Positions 29,379-39,902 of a stretch of DNA of 64,000 nucleotides are shown piece by piece. The notes beneath the pieces are model-generated. The model searched no databases and was not told where the DNA came from. It worked only from the letters and a program-made list of their open reading frames with translations. Source of the DNA: Brevinematales bacterium (GTDB lineage: Bacteria; Spirochaetota; Brevinematia; Brevinematales; GWF1-51-8). Position 1 is the first letter of the stretch; every line of letters starts with the position of its first letter. The stretch lies in contig JAGVBZ010000030.1 of the NCBI GenBank assembly GCA_020059465.1, positions 1-64,000 of the forward strand, in the 5' to 3' direction. Both the position numbers and the translations under genes were made by a program.

Positions 29379-30359
29379 ATGAAATACGATGTTATCAGTA
29401 TGGGGGAACTACTGGTCGATTTTCTGACAGACGAGCATGACAGGGGTCTTGCAGCATCGTCACGATTTACGCGCGCCCCGGGAGGCGCCCCCGCAAACGT
29501 TGCGGTCGGTCTCGCGCGGCTCGGCGCAAAATCCGTTTTTCTCGGTAAAGTCGGCTCCGACCAGTTCGGCAGCTTCCTCTCCGAAACCCTCCGCATCTAC
29601 GGGGTGGATGTATCCTATCTGCTGTTCGACCCGGAATGCCTGACCACCCTTGTATTCATCTCATCGCGTTCCGACGGAAAAAAGGATATGCTGTGCTACC
29701 GGAACCCCGGCGCAGATATTCTTATCCGCCCGGACGAGATCCCGGAAACTCTTTTCAATAACGCAAAAGTATTTCATTTCGGTTCACTCAGCCTGTCTCA
29801 GAGTCCCGCACGTGAAGCGACGTTCCGCGCTCTCGACTATGCAAAACATCGCGGTCTTTTTATCTCCTTCGATCCCAATTACCGCCCCTCGGTCTGGGCT
29901 TCTCCCGACGATGCCCGTGCGCAGATATTGACCGCAATGAGTTATGCCGATTTCGTAAAAATCGCCGAGGAAGAATGGGAAACGGTTACCGGCACGCCGG
30001 ACTATTCGGCAGGCTCTCAGGCTCTGATCGAGCGGGGTATTTCCGCGGTAGCGGTCACCCTCGGCGATCGGGGATGCTACTACCGGAACAAGAACGGGGA
30101 CGGCACGATACCCGCACCGATTGTCGATTGTGTCGATACGATCGGCGCCGGGGACAGTTTTACAGCCGCGCTTCTCTATCAGTTCCTTCAGGGAGACCGG
30201 ATTACCCGCGCGGGAGAAATACCCCGTGACGAGTTTGCAAAAATGGTCCGTTTCGCGGTAGCGGCCGGCTCGTTCGCCGTCACCCGGCGTGGTGCGATAC
30301 CCTCTCTGCCCATTCTCGATGACATCAACCGGATGCTTGTATCCGGCCGTACGGGATAA
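29379..30359 (+). CDS. PfkB-family carbohydrate kinase (fructokinase-like)
   Basis: APGGAPANVAVGLARLG and DTIGAGDSFTAALLYQF signatures. Confidence 0.93.
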   Translation: MKYDVISMGELLVDFLTDEHDRGLAASSRFTRAPGGAPANVAVGLARLGAKSVFLGKVGSDQFGSFLSETLRIYGVDVSYLLFDPECLTTLVFISSRSDGKKDMLCYRNPGADILIRPDEIPETLFNNAKVFHFGSLSLSQSPAREATFRALDYAKHRGLFISFDPNYRPSVWASPDDARAQILTAMSYADFVKIAEEEWETVTGTPDYSAGSQALIERGISAVAVTLGDRGCYYRNKNGDGTIPAPIVDCVDTIGAGDSFTAALLYQFLQGDRITRAGEIPRDEFAKMVRFAVAAGSFAVTRRGAIPSLPILDDINRMLVSGRTG

Positions 30360-30362
30360 CCG

Positions 30363-31376
30363 ATGCTGGACGATTTTCACTATTACTGCACTGCCGTCAT
30401 CGCGCGGGCGGCCGGGTTTTCGAAAAAGGAATCCCTGCGGATGGCGTTCGCCTCCCAGTATCTGGACGACGCCGCCGAGCACAAGCCGGTGCATGTCGAT
30501 AATCTTCTCTTCGATCCCGTTCGTACGGCCTATATGGGGATCCGCTCCGTCAACTGGTCGATCCAGAAACGTGTTTTTATTCCGTTCCATTTCCTTCCCG
30601 AAAAACCCCTCCGCGATCCGGAGGATACGTTCGTGGTGCGCCCGAACTCGCCCTTTGCGCGCGTCCTGCTCGCGCAGGCTGCCGCCGAACGCAAGCGCCG
30701 TTTCAGAATCATCCGACTCGGTATCGCAATCCATACATTTGCGGATACATGGGCGCATCAGGGGTTCTCCGGACGGCACAGCCATGAGAACTGTGTCAGC
30801 CGCACCGAGACATGGGAGAACGGGCGTTGGAACTACAATGTGCTGAAAAATGTATTTATCAAGTTCGCCCCGCATATCGGGCACGCCGAGGCTGGGCTGT
30901 ATCCTGATATACCGTATCTGAAATGGCGTTACGAAGCCAAGCACGGCGACGGTCTGATTACGCGGGACAATCCGCAGATATACCTCGAGGCCGCGCGCGA
31001 AATCTATCATTTTCTTCGAACCGTTCTGCCTCCGCATCGGTTTTCCCGCGCCGATTGGCGTGAGATCGAGGGGAAAATCCTCGAACAGCTTTCCAGCGCG
31101 GAGAAGGATATGGAGAAACGCTGCGAGAACTGGAGGAACGAATTCGGGAAATGGTTCGAGCCCCGTGCTTTTTTCTACGATAAGTACGAATGGCGCAAGA
31201 AAGCGCTCCTGACCGAAGAATCCCTGACAGAGGATTGGCATAGCGAGGTCGCACTGGAGGCCGAGGGCTTTGAAAAAACATTCCTGCTGAAGAAGAATTT
31301 TTACAAATCCGATTGGGTGCTCTTTCACCGCGCCGCGATGAAACAACGCCATTTCGTCCTTGAGAATCTATTATAA
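30363..31376 (+). CDS. DUF6765-like protein (zinc-dependent phospholipase-like helical fold)
   Basis: FASQYLDDAAEHKP...AIHTFADTWAHQGFSGRHS. Confidence 0.7.
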   Translation: MLDDFHYYCTAVIARAAGFSKKESLRMAFASQYLDDAAEHKPVHVDNLLFDPVRTAYMGIRSVNWSIQKRVFIPFHFLPEKPLRDPEDTFVVRPNSPFARVLLAQAAAERKRRFRIIRLGIAIHTFADTWAHQGFSGRHSHENCVSRTETWENGRWNYNVLKNVFIKFAPHIGHAEAGLYPDIPYLKWRYEAKHGDGLITRDNPQIYLEAAREIYHFLRTVLPPHRFSRADWREIEGKILEQLSSAEKDMEKRCENWRNEFGKWFEPRAFFYDKYEWRKKALLTEESLTEDWHSEVALEAEGFEKTFLLKKNFYKSDWVLFHRAAMKQRHFVLENLL

Positions 31377-31477
31377 ACATGTTTTAAATGCCGTAATGTG
31401 CCCGTAAAATCCTTATGTTTTTAGAATTGACATTTCACTCCTCATCGGTTATATTAATACCTATTCTAGGAGTAAAC

Positions 31478-32227
31478 ATGTTCGGAAAAAAAGTTTTGGG
31501 TATCGATGTCGGCGGGTCGGGAATCAAAGGCGCGCCCGTGGATATTTCTTCCGGCAGAATGCTGACGGAACGATACAGGATTCCTACTCCCGCCGGGGCG
31601 AAACCGGATGAGATGATTGAAGTTATCGGACAGGTGATTAAATACTTCAACTGGCGCGGGCCGGTCGGATTAGGATTTCCAGCGGCTATCCGTGACGGCA
31701 CGGTGCTTACCGCCGCCAATATTCATAAAAACTGGATCGGGGTGCATCTTCCCTCCGAGATAAAGAAACTGACAGGCAACAATTCCTCGCTGATAAACGA
31801 TGCCGACGCCGCGGGACTTGCCGAAATGAATTTCGGCGCGGGCCGTGAAAAGCCCGGCACAGTTATGGTTATCACGGTCGGGACAGGACTCGGTACTGCG
31901 TTATTCTACAACGGCGCATTGGTGCCGAATACCGAACTCGGACACCTTGAGATGCAGGGAAAGGAAGCCGAACATTTCGCGTCCGACTTTATCCGTAAAA
32001 AAGACGAGCTTGACTGGCCTACATGGGCAGGGCGTTTTAACGAATATCTTTCCGTTCTGGAAAAACTATTCTGGCCGAGGATGATTATTATCGGCGGCGG
32101 GGTCAGTAAAAAGCATGAAAAATTCTTCCAATTCCTGAATGTGGGGGCGGAGCTTGTGCCAGCCCAACTGCGAAATGAAGCGGGAATTATCGGGGCCGCG
32201 GTATGGGCACACCATCTCCGGGTCTAA
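31478..32227 (+). CDS. ppgK: ROK-family polyphosphate glucokinase-like protein
   Basis: LGIDVGGSGIKGAPVD, INDADAAGLAEM, TVGTGLGTALF, ELGHLEM; start at MFGKKV. Confidence 0.85.
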   Translation: MFGKKVLGIDVGGSGIKGAPVDISSGRMLTERYRIPTPAGAKPDEMIEVIGQVIKYFNWRGPVGLGFPAAIRDGTVLTAANIHKNWIGVHLPSEIKKLTGNNSSLINDADAAGLAEMNFGAGREKPGTVMVITVGTGLGTALFYNGALVPNTELGHLEMQGKEAEHFASDFIRKKDELDWPTWAGRFNEYLSVLEKLFWPRMIIIGGGVSKKHEKFFQFLNVGAELVPAQLRNEAGIIGAAVWAHHLRV

Positions 32228-32245
32228 TATGCTGAAGGAAGACAA

Positions 32246-32614
32246 ATGAAATCGATTATGAACTTTTTCGCTGTTCACGGATTATTTTTACTGGGTTTTG
32301 TGCCCCTCGTGGCTATCAACCTTTTCACCGGAAAGCACCTGCTCTCCCTGATCTTCACAAATTATCATAAAACATTGCAGGATATTTTTCCCGGCTACGA
32401 CGACCCCCGGTTAAAACGTGTCTCATCTATTGCAGGGTTCCGAAAATGGGGAAAGATCATTTTCAACAGGGAAATATCATCTCTCTCGCGGGGAGACCGT
32501 GAGCTGAGCAACCGTTTCCTTTTTTTCTATCTCTCGTTCTTCCTGATAATCGGTTATCTCGTCTTTTTCATGATCCGAGTATTTACATGGCATGAATCGA
32601 TGCTTCTGTACTAG
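32246..32614 (+). CDS. Small membrane hypothetical protein
   Basis: Two predicted TM segments; ORF between flanking genes. Confidence 0.55.
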   Translation: MKSIMNFFAVHGLFLLGFVPLVAINLFTGKHLLSLIFTNYHKTLQDIFPGYDDPRLKRVSSIAGFRKWGKIIFNREISSLSRGDRELSNRFLFFYLSFFLIIGYLVFFMIRVFTWHESMLLY

Positions 32615-32617
32615 AAA

Positions 32618-35600
32618 TTATTTCAGGGATTCGATCCCGATGATAATGAGATCGTCGTTGCGGGGATTTCCCGCGAGATGCCTTTCCATAATACCCATCA
32701 GCTGATTACAGAACCATTTAACCGGCTGGCCGAGAGCGATTTCAGCGACCGATTCCGCCAGAAGCGAGAGCTTATCGAACCCAAGCTCCTTACCCTCGGC
32801 GTTGAACTCCTCGAAAAGCCCGTCGGTGAACAGGATCAGCTTATCCGACTTCCCGAACTTCACTTCAGCCTGCGAATATCTCACATCCGCCATACTTCCG
32901 CACAGTTTTCCGGTCGACTTGAGATAATGGAGTTTCTTTCCGCTGAGGATAAACTGGTCGGGATGCCCCGCCGAAGCATACACAATCTTTTTCTTATTGA
33001 TATGGATATCGCAGATAATCCCCGAAAAGAATACCGTCAGGGTACGGTAGGTATTGTATATCTCGGAATTCATGATTTCCAGAATTTCCGCAGGATCCGA
33101 TACTGTGGATTTCAGCTGCTCATACTCGCTCCTGATCAGCATCGTCATCAGCGCGGCCTGTACCCCATGCCCGGTCGCATCGGCAAGGAATATCCTGAGC
33201 ACGCCGTCGTCCATCGGATATAGATCGTAGATATCGCCGCCGACCTCGGACATCGGGGAGTAGTCGATATAATAATCAATCCCGGGTATATTCAGGGTCT
33301 CGGACGGCAGAAGACTCTCCTGCACCCGTTTGGCGAGACGGAGATCCTGCTTGATTATATCGTATGCCAAATTCAATTCATTGGTGCGCTGATTGACACG
33401 CGACTCCAATAGCGTATACATATTTGCGTTCTCGATAGCGATCGCGGCCTGATTGAGAATGACCTCGATCAGTTCGATATCGTCCCTCGAGAAAACCGAA
33501 CTGGAGAGGGGATTGTCCAGATAGCATACCCCGATGATCTGATCGTGCAGTTTTATCGGGGCGCAGAGAATCGATTTGAGATGGAAGTTGACGACGCTCA
33601 TGAACTCGTAGAACGCCTCATCCTGCGCCGCGTTCCCGGTAATCATGGACTCGCCTTTCTGGAAAACCTGCCGGACAACATGGGAGGAAAAAAGGATATC
33701 GTTCATCCCGTCCATATGCTTCATCGCCTTAACTTCAAGCTCTCCCGTATGCGGGTTCTTCAGGAAAATGATGCCCCGCTGCGCGCCGGTATATTCGATC
33801 ATTCTCATAACGATAGTTTCGATCAGTGAGTCCAGATTAAGAATTGAGCTGATATTCTGTATCATCCGCATAATAGAGGTCAGTCTCTGCTTCGCCTGGA
33901 ATTTTTCCATTGTGCCGGTGCTTTCCTCCCGGATACCCAGCAAATCCCCGGCTTTAAGGGCATATTCACGGGAATGCGCGCTGCGGAAAAGCCGGTAGGC
34001 CGATTCGAGCTTCGCCCTGCTTTCGCGTATCCGTCCGGTATTCCGCAGAAATATTCCGTAATCGAGGAAATCCCGCCCTAATTCAAAATTCCGTCCCAGA
34101 TCGGAATCCCATTTGACCGCTTTTTGGAAATACTTTTCCGCCGCGCCCAGTTTTCCACCGACCGCCAGTATTTTTCCCTGTATCCTAAACGTCTTCCCGA
34201 TATGCGAAACCCATTTACGGTTCTTCTTCAGCGCCGTTTTATTCGTACTGCACGCCAGATGCATATATCGTTTTTTCAGGTTTTTATTCGGCTCGATAAA
34301 ATACATTCCGAGATACGCCTCGGCCAAATCAGGGTACAGCTGATTGACGTACTGATCCATCAGCGAGTTGTTCTCGTGCACCAATTTCGCTTCTTCGAGG
34401 TGCTTGACCGCATCGGGGAAATCCTCGCGCATCAGCGACTGCTCGCCGCAGTACATATGATAATTACAGATAGATAACGGTATGGGATAGTCCGTGAGAA
34501 GCTTATGGCATTTTTCTGACCAGACGTTCGCAAGCACAAAATCCCCGCGTTCGTTATTCATCCACATATAATCCACATACACGCTGGAAAGCCCGAAATA
34601 ATTTTTCGAGTACTCGTTGATCTTAAGATAACTATGCATATACTCGATACTTTCGTCGTACTCGGCAAGATAGATACAGTTCATATCCATCCCGCCCTCG
34701 GTGATTCCCTGTTCCCATATGTCGCCTATCCGGCTGAATCCCTGCCGCGCCTGCTTGAAGTACTTCTGGCTTTCCTGAAATTCCCCCATCCACTGATAAC
34801 AGTACCCAATCCACTGCAGGCTCTGGGAGATCCCCCAATCGTCCTTCAGTTCCTTCCGTATCTTCAGCGCTTTTAGATGAATTTTCAGCGAAGTTCTAAA
34901 GAACGGGATCGCCATTATTAGCGATGCGTAGGCGCCCATCGACATACCGAGTTCTTTGGACTTACCCAGCCGGGATTCGGCAATATTATACATCCGGATC
35001 GAACAACGGATGAATTTATCCAGATCGTTGATAATATAAATCCAGTTCAATGTGATATAAAACCAGACGATCAACCGGTCTTTTTCATAACGTGCTTGAT
35101 TTGTCCGGTATCTTTTATCCCTGTTTCTATAGAGAAACGGGAAAAGGTCCTGAAAACTGCGCTTTATAAATTCAGCGATAATACTTAAAAATACACCCTG
35201 TTTTTTTATCGGCAGGTACTCCCCGAGCAGGTTCAATCCGAGTTTCCCGTTCTCCTCGCACTTCGCCTTATCCCCTTTCTTCAGATAAGCCGTACAGATT
35301 TCGCGGTAGATTTTCGCTTTTTCCAGCTGCGATTCCAGAAGCGGCAGAACGGATTGGAAAATAGCGATCGAATCGTCATAACGCCCAATATTCAGGGTAA
35401 GCTTTCCCTGATTGATACGGACTCCCAGCCACGGGCCGCTTTCCCGCAATCCTGCGTTTTCCATCAATTCCTGCGCCATTCTATAATAACGGATTGCATC
35501 CTCGTTGGCGAAATTATCCCGCGCCTGCTCGGCGGCGGGTATCAGGTATTCCAGTACTTTATCCCAGCAGTCCGAATAGTAGTAGTGATTGGCAAGTTCA

Positions 35601-37759
35601 TACAGCCGGTTTTTATCGTCAGCATCCGTGTTTGATTCTATCAGTTCGGCGATAGTCTGGTGAATCTTTTTTCGTTCGCCGGGGGGAATCTGTTCCTCAA
35701 ACACCTCCCTGACACGGTCGTGCACAAAAAGCACCACCCCTTTTTCGTTATAATCGTCGTCGAGAAGTCCCAGTTTTATCGCGTTATCGATCATCACGAC
35801 TATCTCTGTTTCCGTATAGTCCGGATCTAATACCTTCGCGAGTTTCAGGAGAAACCCGGTCTGGAATTTCCGGCCAATCAGCGAAGCCCATCGCAGGATA
35901 GACCGTTCCTTTTTATTCAGCAGTACGATTCGGTTAAAAATGATATCCAGCAGGGTCGAGGAAATCTGTATCCGGCCGATAGCCTCCCGGTCGAACACCC
36001 ATCGTCCGTTCTCGATCCTGATCGCGCGGTCGTCCGCCATCTGTTTGACGATCTCGATCGCGAAGAACGGGTTTCCTTTGCTTTTCGAATAAATGAGATT
36101 TATGATATCTTCGATATTCTCGGGGCGGTCGGACAGCATCCCGCAGGTTATTTTTTCTATCTCCAAACGCGATAACGCCCTAAGCTGAACAGCTTCCAGC
36201 GGCAATTGGTTCTCATACGATTCCCGGATGATCTGATACAGCCGGTGCCCTGCGGGAATGTCGTTGACACGGTAGTTCGCTATCAGGAGGAGTTTGGAGT
36301 TTCTCAGCTCTTTCTGCATCTCCTCGATCAGCATCAGCGTACCGTCGTCGGCAAGATGCAGGTCTTCAATAATCAGAACCAGCCCGTTTTCGATCTCGGC
36401 GAGAGTGCGGAAGAAACGCGATAACTCCATCAGGAAGCGCATATTTTCACGGATAGGTTCGAGTTCCACCAACGGAGGGCATTTGCCGATAATCTCGGCC
36501 AATTCCGGCTTCATTTTCAGGACAAGCCCGCCCAGATCGCCCGACGCCTCTTTGATCGTCTTCCTTACAGCTTCCTGCTTCTCGGGCTTATAATTTGCGA
36601 AAAGATTCAGGTAATGGTTCAGGCTGTCCTTGAACGGTTTATAAGGGGTCTTACTCAGCCCGGAAAAACACCTGCCCTCAAGATATACTCCCTCGCTGCG
36701 GATCACCTGCTTCCGGAACTCCTCAATAAGGCGGGTCTTTCCCGCGCCGGCTTCCCCGCTGATCAATACCAGGCTTCCTTCACCCTGCAGCGACCGTTCA
36801 TACTTAACTTTGAGATTCTCCATTTCATCGTCACGGCCGATCATATATGTCCGTTGATTCAGCCTAACGACGCGGTCTTCCCCTCCGATTTCAAATCCGT
36901 CCTCCCCTTCGAGAAACTTCCGGAGGTCGCCGCATAACCCGTGCGAACTCTGGTATCGCTTCTCAGGTTCCTTCTCGAGCAGCTTATTGATAATCTTTTC
37001 GATAATTGCGGGAATGTTTTTAATATATTTCGACAACGGCGGCGGCGGGGTGGCGATATGCTGGTGCATCAGCCCCAGAACATTATCGGCTTGAAACGGG
37101 AGCACGCCGGATAGAAGCTGATAGAACACCACACCGAGCGAATAGAGGTCGCTGCGTTCGTCCACCTTCTGCTTGATCATTCCGCTCTGTTCGGGAGACA
37201 TATAGCTGAATGTTCCCGCGATATCGTCCGAACTTTTTATATCGTTGAAGTCCTTGATCTGGGCAAGGCCGAAATCGATCAGCTTAACTTTTTTATCAAC
37301 CGCGTCTTTCTTTTTTATTTCAAATACCATGATATTTCCGGGCTTGATATCGCGGTGAAGAATCCCCTTCCCGTGGATATACTCCAATGCCTGGGCGAGC
37401 TGATATGCAAAGGATACGCTTTCATCGAGAGTGAAACGCATACCGGATTTAAGAAATTCGTGCAGACTCTTGCCGTCGATAAATTCCATGATAAGAAAAT
37501 GGTAGCCGTCCTCTTCCCCGATATCGAAAACATCGACAATACTGGGATGACGCAGTTTCGATACGGCGGTGGCTTCGGAATGAAAACGGATATAGTCCTC
37601 GGTCCTGACTGATGTTATATTGGATTTGAGTATCTTTGCGATCACCTTCCGGTTCTGCTTGTCTAAATCGGACGCGAGATAGACATAACTCATCCCGCCC
37701 TCGCCGATTCTGCCGGTCATCTGATACCGTTTCTGAAGGATTTTCCCGGACAAGTCCAA
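32618..37759 (-). CDS. Ser/Thr protein kinase - AAA ATPase - TPR-like - GAF - SpoIIE/PP2C phosphatase multidomain protein
   Basis: HRDIKPGNIMVF and IDFGLAQ (kinase), GEAGAGKTRLIEEF (Walker A), GAF region (FLKNPHTGELEVKAM), SPMSEVGGDIYDLY...ADATGHGVQAALMTML (SpoIIE). Confidence 0.95.
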   Translation of the reverse strand: MDLSGKILQKRYQMTGRIGEGGMSYVYLASDLDKQNRKVIAKILKSNITSVRTEDYIRFHSEATAVSKLRHPSIVDVFDIGEEDGYHFLIMEFIDGKSLHEFLKSGMRFTLDESVSFAYQLAQALEYIHGKGILHRDIKPGNIMVFEIKKKDAVDKKVKLIDFGLAQIKDFNDIKSSDDIAGTFSYMSPEQSGMIKQKVDERSDLYSLGVVFYQLLSGVLPFQADNVLGLMHQHIATPPPPLSKYIKNIPAIIEKIINKLLEKEPEKRYQSSHGLCGDLRKFLEGEDGFEIGGEDRVVRLNQRTYMIGRDDEMENLKVKYERSLQGEGSLVLISGEAGAGKTRLIEEFRKQVIRSEGVYLEGRCFSGLSKTPYKPFKDSLNHYLNLFANYKPEKQEAVRKTIKEASGDLGGLVLKMKPELAEIIGKCPPLVELEPIRENMRFLMELSRFFRTLAEIENGLVLIIEDLHLADDGTLMLIEEMQKELRNSKLLLIANYRVNDIPAGHRLYQIIRESYENQLPLEAVQLRALSRLEIEKITCGMLSDRPENIEDIINLIYSKSKGNPFFAIEIVKQMADDRAIRIENGRWVFDREAIGRIQISSTLLDIIFNRIVLLNKKERSILRWASLIGRKFQTGFLLKLAKVLDPDYTETEIVVMIDNAIKLGLLDDDYNEKGVVLFVHDRVREVFEEQIPPGERKKIHQTIAELIESNTDADDKNRLYELANHYYYSDCWDKVLEYLIPAAEQARDNFANEDAIRYYRMAQELMENAGLRESGPWLGVRINQGKLTLNIGRYDDSIAIFQSVLPLLESQLEKAKIYREICTAYLKKGDKAKCEENGKLGLNLLGEYLPIKKQGVFLSIIAEFIKRSFQDLFPFLYRNRDKRYRTNQARYEKDRLIVWFYITLNWIYIINDLDKFIRCSIRMYNIAESRLGKSKELGMSMGAYASLIMAIPFFRTSLKIHLKALKIRKELKDDWGISQSLQWIGYCYQWMGEFQESQKYFKQARQGFSRIGDIWEQGITEGGMDMNCIYLAEYDESIEYMHSYLKINEYSKNYFGLSSVYVDYMWMNNERGDFVLANVWSEKCHKLLTDYPIPLSICNYHMYCGEQSLMREDFPDAVKHLEEAKLVHENNSLMDQYVNQLYPDLAEAYLGMYFIEPNKNLKKRYMHLACSTNKTALKKNRKWVSHIGKTFRIQGKILAVGGKLGAAEKYFQKAVKWDSDLGRNFELGRDFLDYGIFLRNTGRIRESRAKLESAYRLFRSAHSREYALKAGDLLGIREESTGTMEKFQAKQRLTSIMRMIQNISSILNLDSLIETIVMRMIEYTGAQRGIIFLKNPHTGELEVKAMKHMDGMNDILFSSHVVRQVFQKGESMITGNAAQDEAFYEFMSVVNFHLKSILCAPIKLHDQIIGVCYLDNPLSSSVFSRDDIELIEVILNQAAIAIENANMYTLLESRVNQRTNELNLAYDIIKQDLRLAKRVQESLLPSETLNIPGIDYYIDYSPMSEVGGDIYDLYPMDDGVLRIFLADATGHGVQAALMTMLIRSEYEQLKSTVSDPAEILEIMNSEIYNTYRTLTVFFSGIICDIHINKKKIVYASAGHPDQFILSGKKLHYLKSTGKLCGSMADVRYSQAEVKFGKSDKLILFTDGLFEEFNAEGKELGFDKLSLLAESVAEIALGQPVKWFCNQLMGIMERHLAGNPRNDDLIIIGIESLK

Positions 37760-37825
37760 CTCTTACCCCCAATCGAATAAATGATATAACCGAAATATTT
37801 TAAATGAAATGCTTAAAAATGTCTA

Positions 37826-38437
37826 TTACGAATTCATTATTCTGTGAATTCCTTCCCAAACCAGTCTGCCCGCAAAAAACAAAAGAACCAATCCGAGCGA
37901 ACGGAGCACCCATTTGTACCCATTGCTCTTTGTCAGCCCCTTAAAACGGTCGGCAAGCAGTATGACAGTTATCCCGCCTCCTAAAAAAGAGGCGTAGAGC
38001 GCGACTATAAACCCCGCTCCCCAAAAAATACCCTTGTTCCACAACGTAATGAATCCCGGCCCGCCGATTGTCATCCAGAAAATATACACGTTGGGATTCA
38101 TAAAATTAGTGATAATTCCCTTCTTCAGCGACATCGGCTCTTTTTTTTCACTCTCCTCGCGTTTCGCCGGAATAAAATTCCTCACCGCGCGAAAAACAAG
38201 ATACGCCGCCCCGATAAACGAAATAACCGCCAGTACGATATTCGAATAGGCCAGGCTGGACAATAACAAAATTGATACCGTCGCAATCGGAATATCTGTC
38301 ACAAACGGGGCGAGCAGGGTCTTGATTCCCTCGTTCCGGTGATGCGCTACCGTCTGCGATATAGCGAGGGTAAGCAGCGGCCCCGGCGTGATACCGGCGA
38401 CCAGTCCGATCAGGGCGATCTGCAGTATTTCTATCAT
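37826..38437 (-). CDS. LysE-family translocator
   Basis: LVAGITPGPLLTLAIS N-terminal motif, six TM. Confidence 0.88.
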   Translation of the reverse strand: MIEILQIALIGLVAGITPGPLLTLAISQTVAHHRNEGIKTLLAPFVTDIPIATVSILLLSSLAYSNIVLAVISFIGAAYLVFRAVRNFIPAKREESEKKEPMSLKKGIITNFMNPNVYIFWMTIGGPGFITLWNKGIFWGAGFIVALYASFLGGGITVILLADRFKGLTKSNGYKWVLRSLGLVLLFFAGRLVWEGIHRIMNS

Positions 38438-38440
38438 CGT

Positions 38441-39109
38441 CTACCCTGCTGTCAGAATACGCAGTACATCGGGGGGACTTTCCGCGATCGCCTTAGCCCC
38501 TGCGGACTCGAGTTCCGCGCGTGTCCGGAAACCCCATGCCGCCCCTACGGGAAACATGCCCGCGGAAACCGCGGTACGCATATCCGTATTCGTATCGCCG
38601 AGATAGAGTATCTCATCGGGCGGTATTTCCAGTTCGTCCGCGATACGGAGCGCTCCGGCAGGGTCGGGCTTGACCGGAATCCCCGGCGGATCCGCACCGT
38701 ACACTCGATCGAATTCCCAGCGCGATAGAAGCTTCTTCACTACGAACAGCGTAGGCATACTCGGTTTATTGGAAAGTATTGCTTTTTTAATACCCATATT
38801 CGTCAGGCTGTCGAGAAGTCCGGGGATACCGTCGTACGGACGGGTCTTTTCGCTCAAACGGCGGTCGTATTCTTTTGCCATCAGCGCAACGCATTCGGCG
38901 ATTATTTCCGGCGTACGGGCGTCTTCCGGCAGTACCCGTTCGGCAAACTTCCGCGCCCCGTCACCCACAAAGTAACGGAAGGAGTCGCGGGGATGTCCGG
39001 GATAACCCATCAGCGCGAGCACGGCGTTCATCCAATCCGCGAGGTCGTCGAGGGTATCCAGCAGGGTACCGTCGAGGTCGAATATGACCGCCCTGTACTT
39101 CGCCGGCAT
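38441..39109 (-). CDS. HAD-superfamily phosphatase (phosphoglycolate phosphatase-like)
   Basis: VIFDLDGTLLDTLDDL, LSNKP, VKPDP, YLGDTNTDM; ATG at 39109 overlaps the dgkA-like stop. Confidence 0.9.
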   Translation of the reverse strand: MPAKYRAVIFDLDGTLLDTLDDLADWMNAVLALMGYPGHPRDSFRYFVGDGARKFAERVLPEDARTPEIIAECVALMAKEYDRRLSEKTRPYDGIPGLLDSLTNMGIKKAILSNKPSMPTLFVVKKLLSRWEFDRVYGADPPGIPVKPDPAGALRIADELEIPPDEILYLGDTNTDMRTAVSAGMFPVGAAWGFRTRAELESAGAKAIAESPPDVLRILTAG

Positions 39110-39486
39110 CAGGATTGTCCCATCAGCACGCGGAGTTTCTCCCAAAGCGGAGGCCCGAGAATGATTATACCGATAATCGCGGAGAGCAGCGCGCCCATCA
39201 GAACCGCTCCTGCGTAGATATCCTTTACCTTTCCCGCCTCCTCGTGGTATTCGGGGGAGACATGGTCCACCAGAGCTTCGATACCGGTATTCATCATTTC
39301 GAGGATGATAACGAAAAAGAACAGGATCAGGACGATGATGAAATCCAGCACCGGGACAGCCAGCCAGAAACAAAGCGCTATCGCCGCCGCGCCGATAACA
39401 AGCTGCACCCAGATATTCCGGTGCCCCCGGAGACTCAGCAGGATACCCCGGAACGCGAAAACAAAACTCATCAGAAAACGCTTCAT
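39109..39486 (-). CDS. Diacylglycerol kinase family membrane protein
   Basis: FAFRGILLSLRGHRNIWVQL, EMMNTGIEALVDHVSPEYHEEAGKVKDIYAGAVL. Confidence 0.9.
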   Translation of the reverse strand: MKRFLMSFVFAFRGILLSLRGHRNIWVQLVIGAAAIALCFWLAVPVLDFIIVLILFFFVIILEMMNTGIEALVDHVSPEYHEEAGKVKDIYAGAVLMGALLSAIIGIIILGPPLWEKLRVLMGQS

Positions 39487-39779
39487 AACTCAGTCCTTTC
39501 GGTAGGGTATGTTCTGTCTTTCCAGTTCCACCATTTAAGCATATCAGGGTCATGCGCCGTTTCGCTCGCGAAACACACCGCGCACCGGAACACATACAGG
39601 ACGCACCTGTCCTGCCGCGTACCCGTCAATTCGCAAAGTCTCAGATACATTTCCATCGGGTCGCCATCCTTCAGGTCTGCGACATGCGCGAATCCGAGGA
39701 GGCGCAGGTTTTTTGCGAGACTTTTCCCGATACCGGGTATAACCGTCAACTCGTCCGCTGCGGATTTTTTCCGGCGCAT
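39483..39779 (-). CDS. Helix-hairpin-helix protein (Cdd1/pathogenicity-locus-like)
   Basis: LTVIPGIGKSLAKNLRLLGFAHVADLKDGDPMEMY...DRCVLYVFRCAVCFA. Confidence 0.75.
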   Translation of the reverse strand: MRRKKSAADELTVIPGIGKSLAKNLRLLGFAHVADLKDGDPMEMYLRLCELTGTRQDRCVLYVFRCAVCFASETAHDPDMLKWWNWKDRTYPTERTEL

Positions 39780-39902
39780 CACGGCATCTCCGAATATTTT
39801 ATGAAATCTTTGGGAAAACCGGAATTTCATGTTATAATCTTCTATTACATATTATAAACTTAAAAACCGAAAATAGAAATATATTATCGAAAAGGCGCGC
39901 AG

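Noticed and set aside
29784-31352. 522-aa minus-strand ORF
   Set aside because: Lies fully antisense to the PfkB kinase and DUF6765-like genes, both with clear family motifs; composition is a codon-bias shadow.
38441-39595. 384-aa version of the HAD phosphatase ORF
   Set aside because: The N-terminal 160 residues lie over the diacylglycerol kinase gene in another frame; the true start is ATG at 39109.
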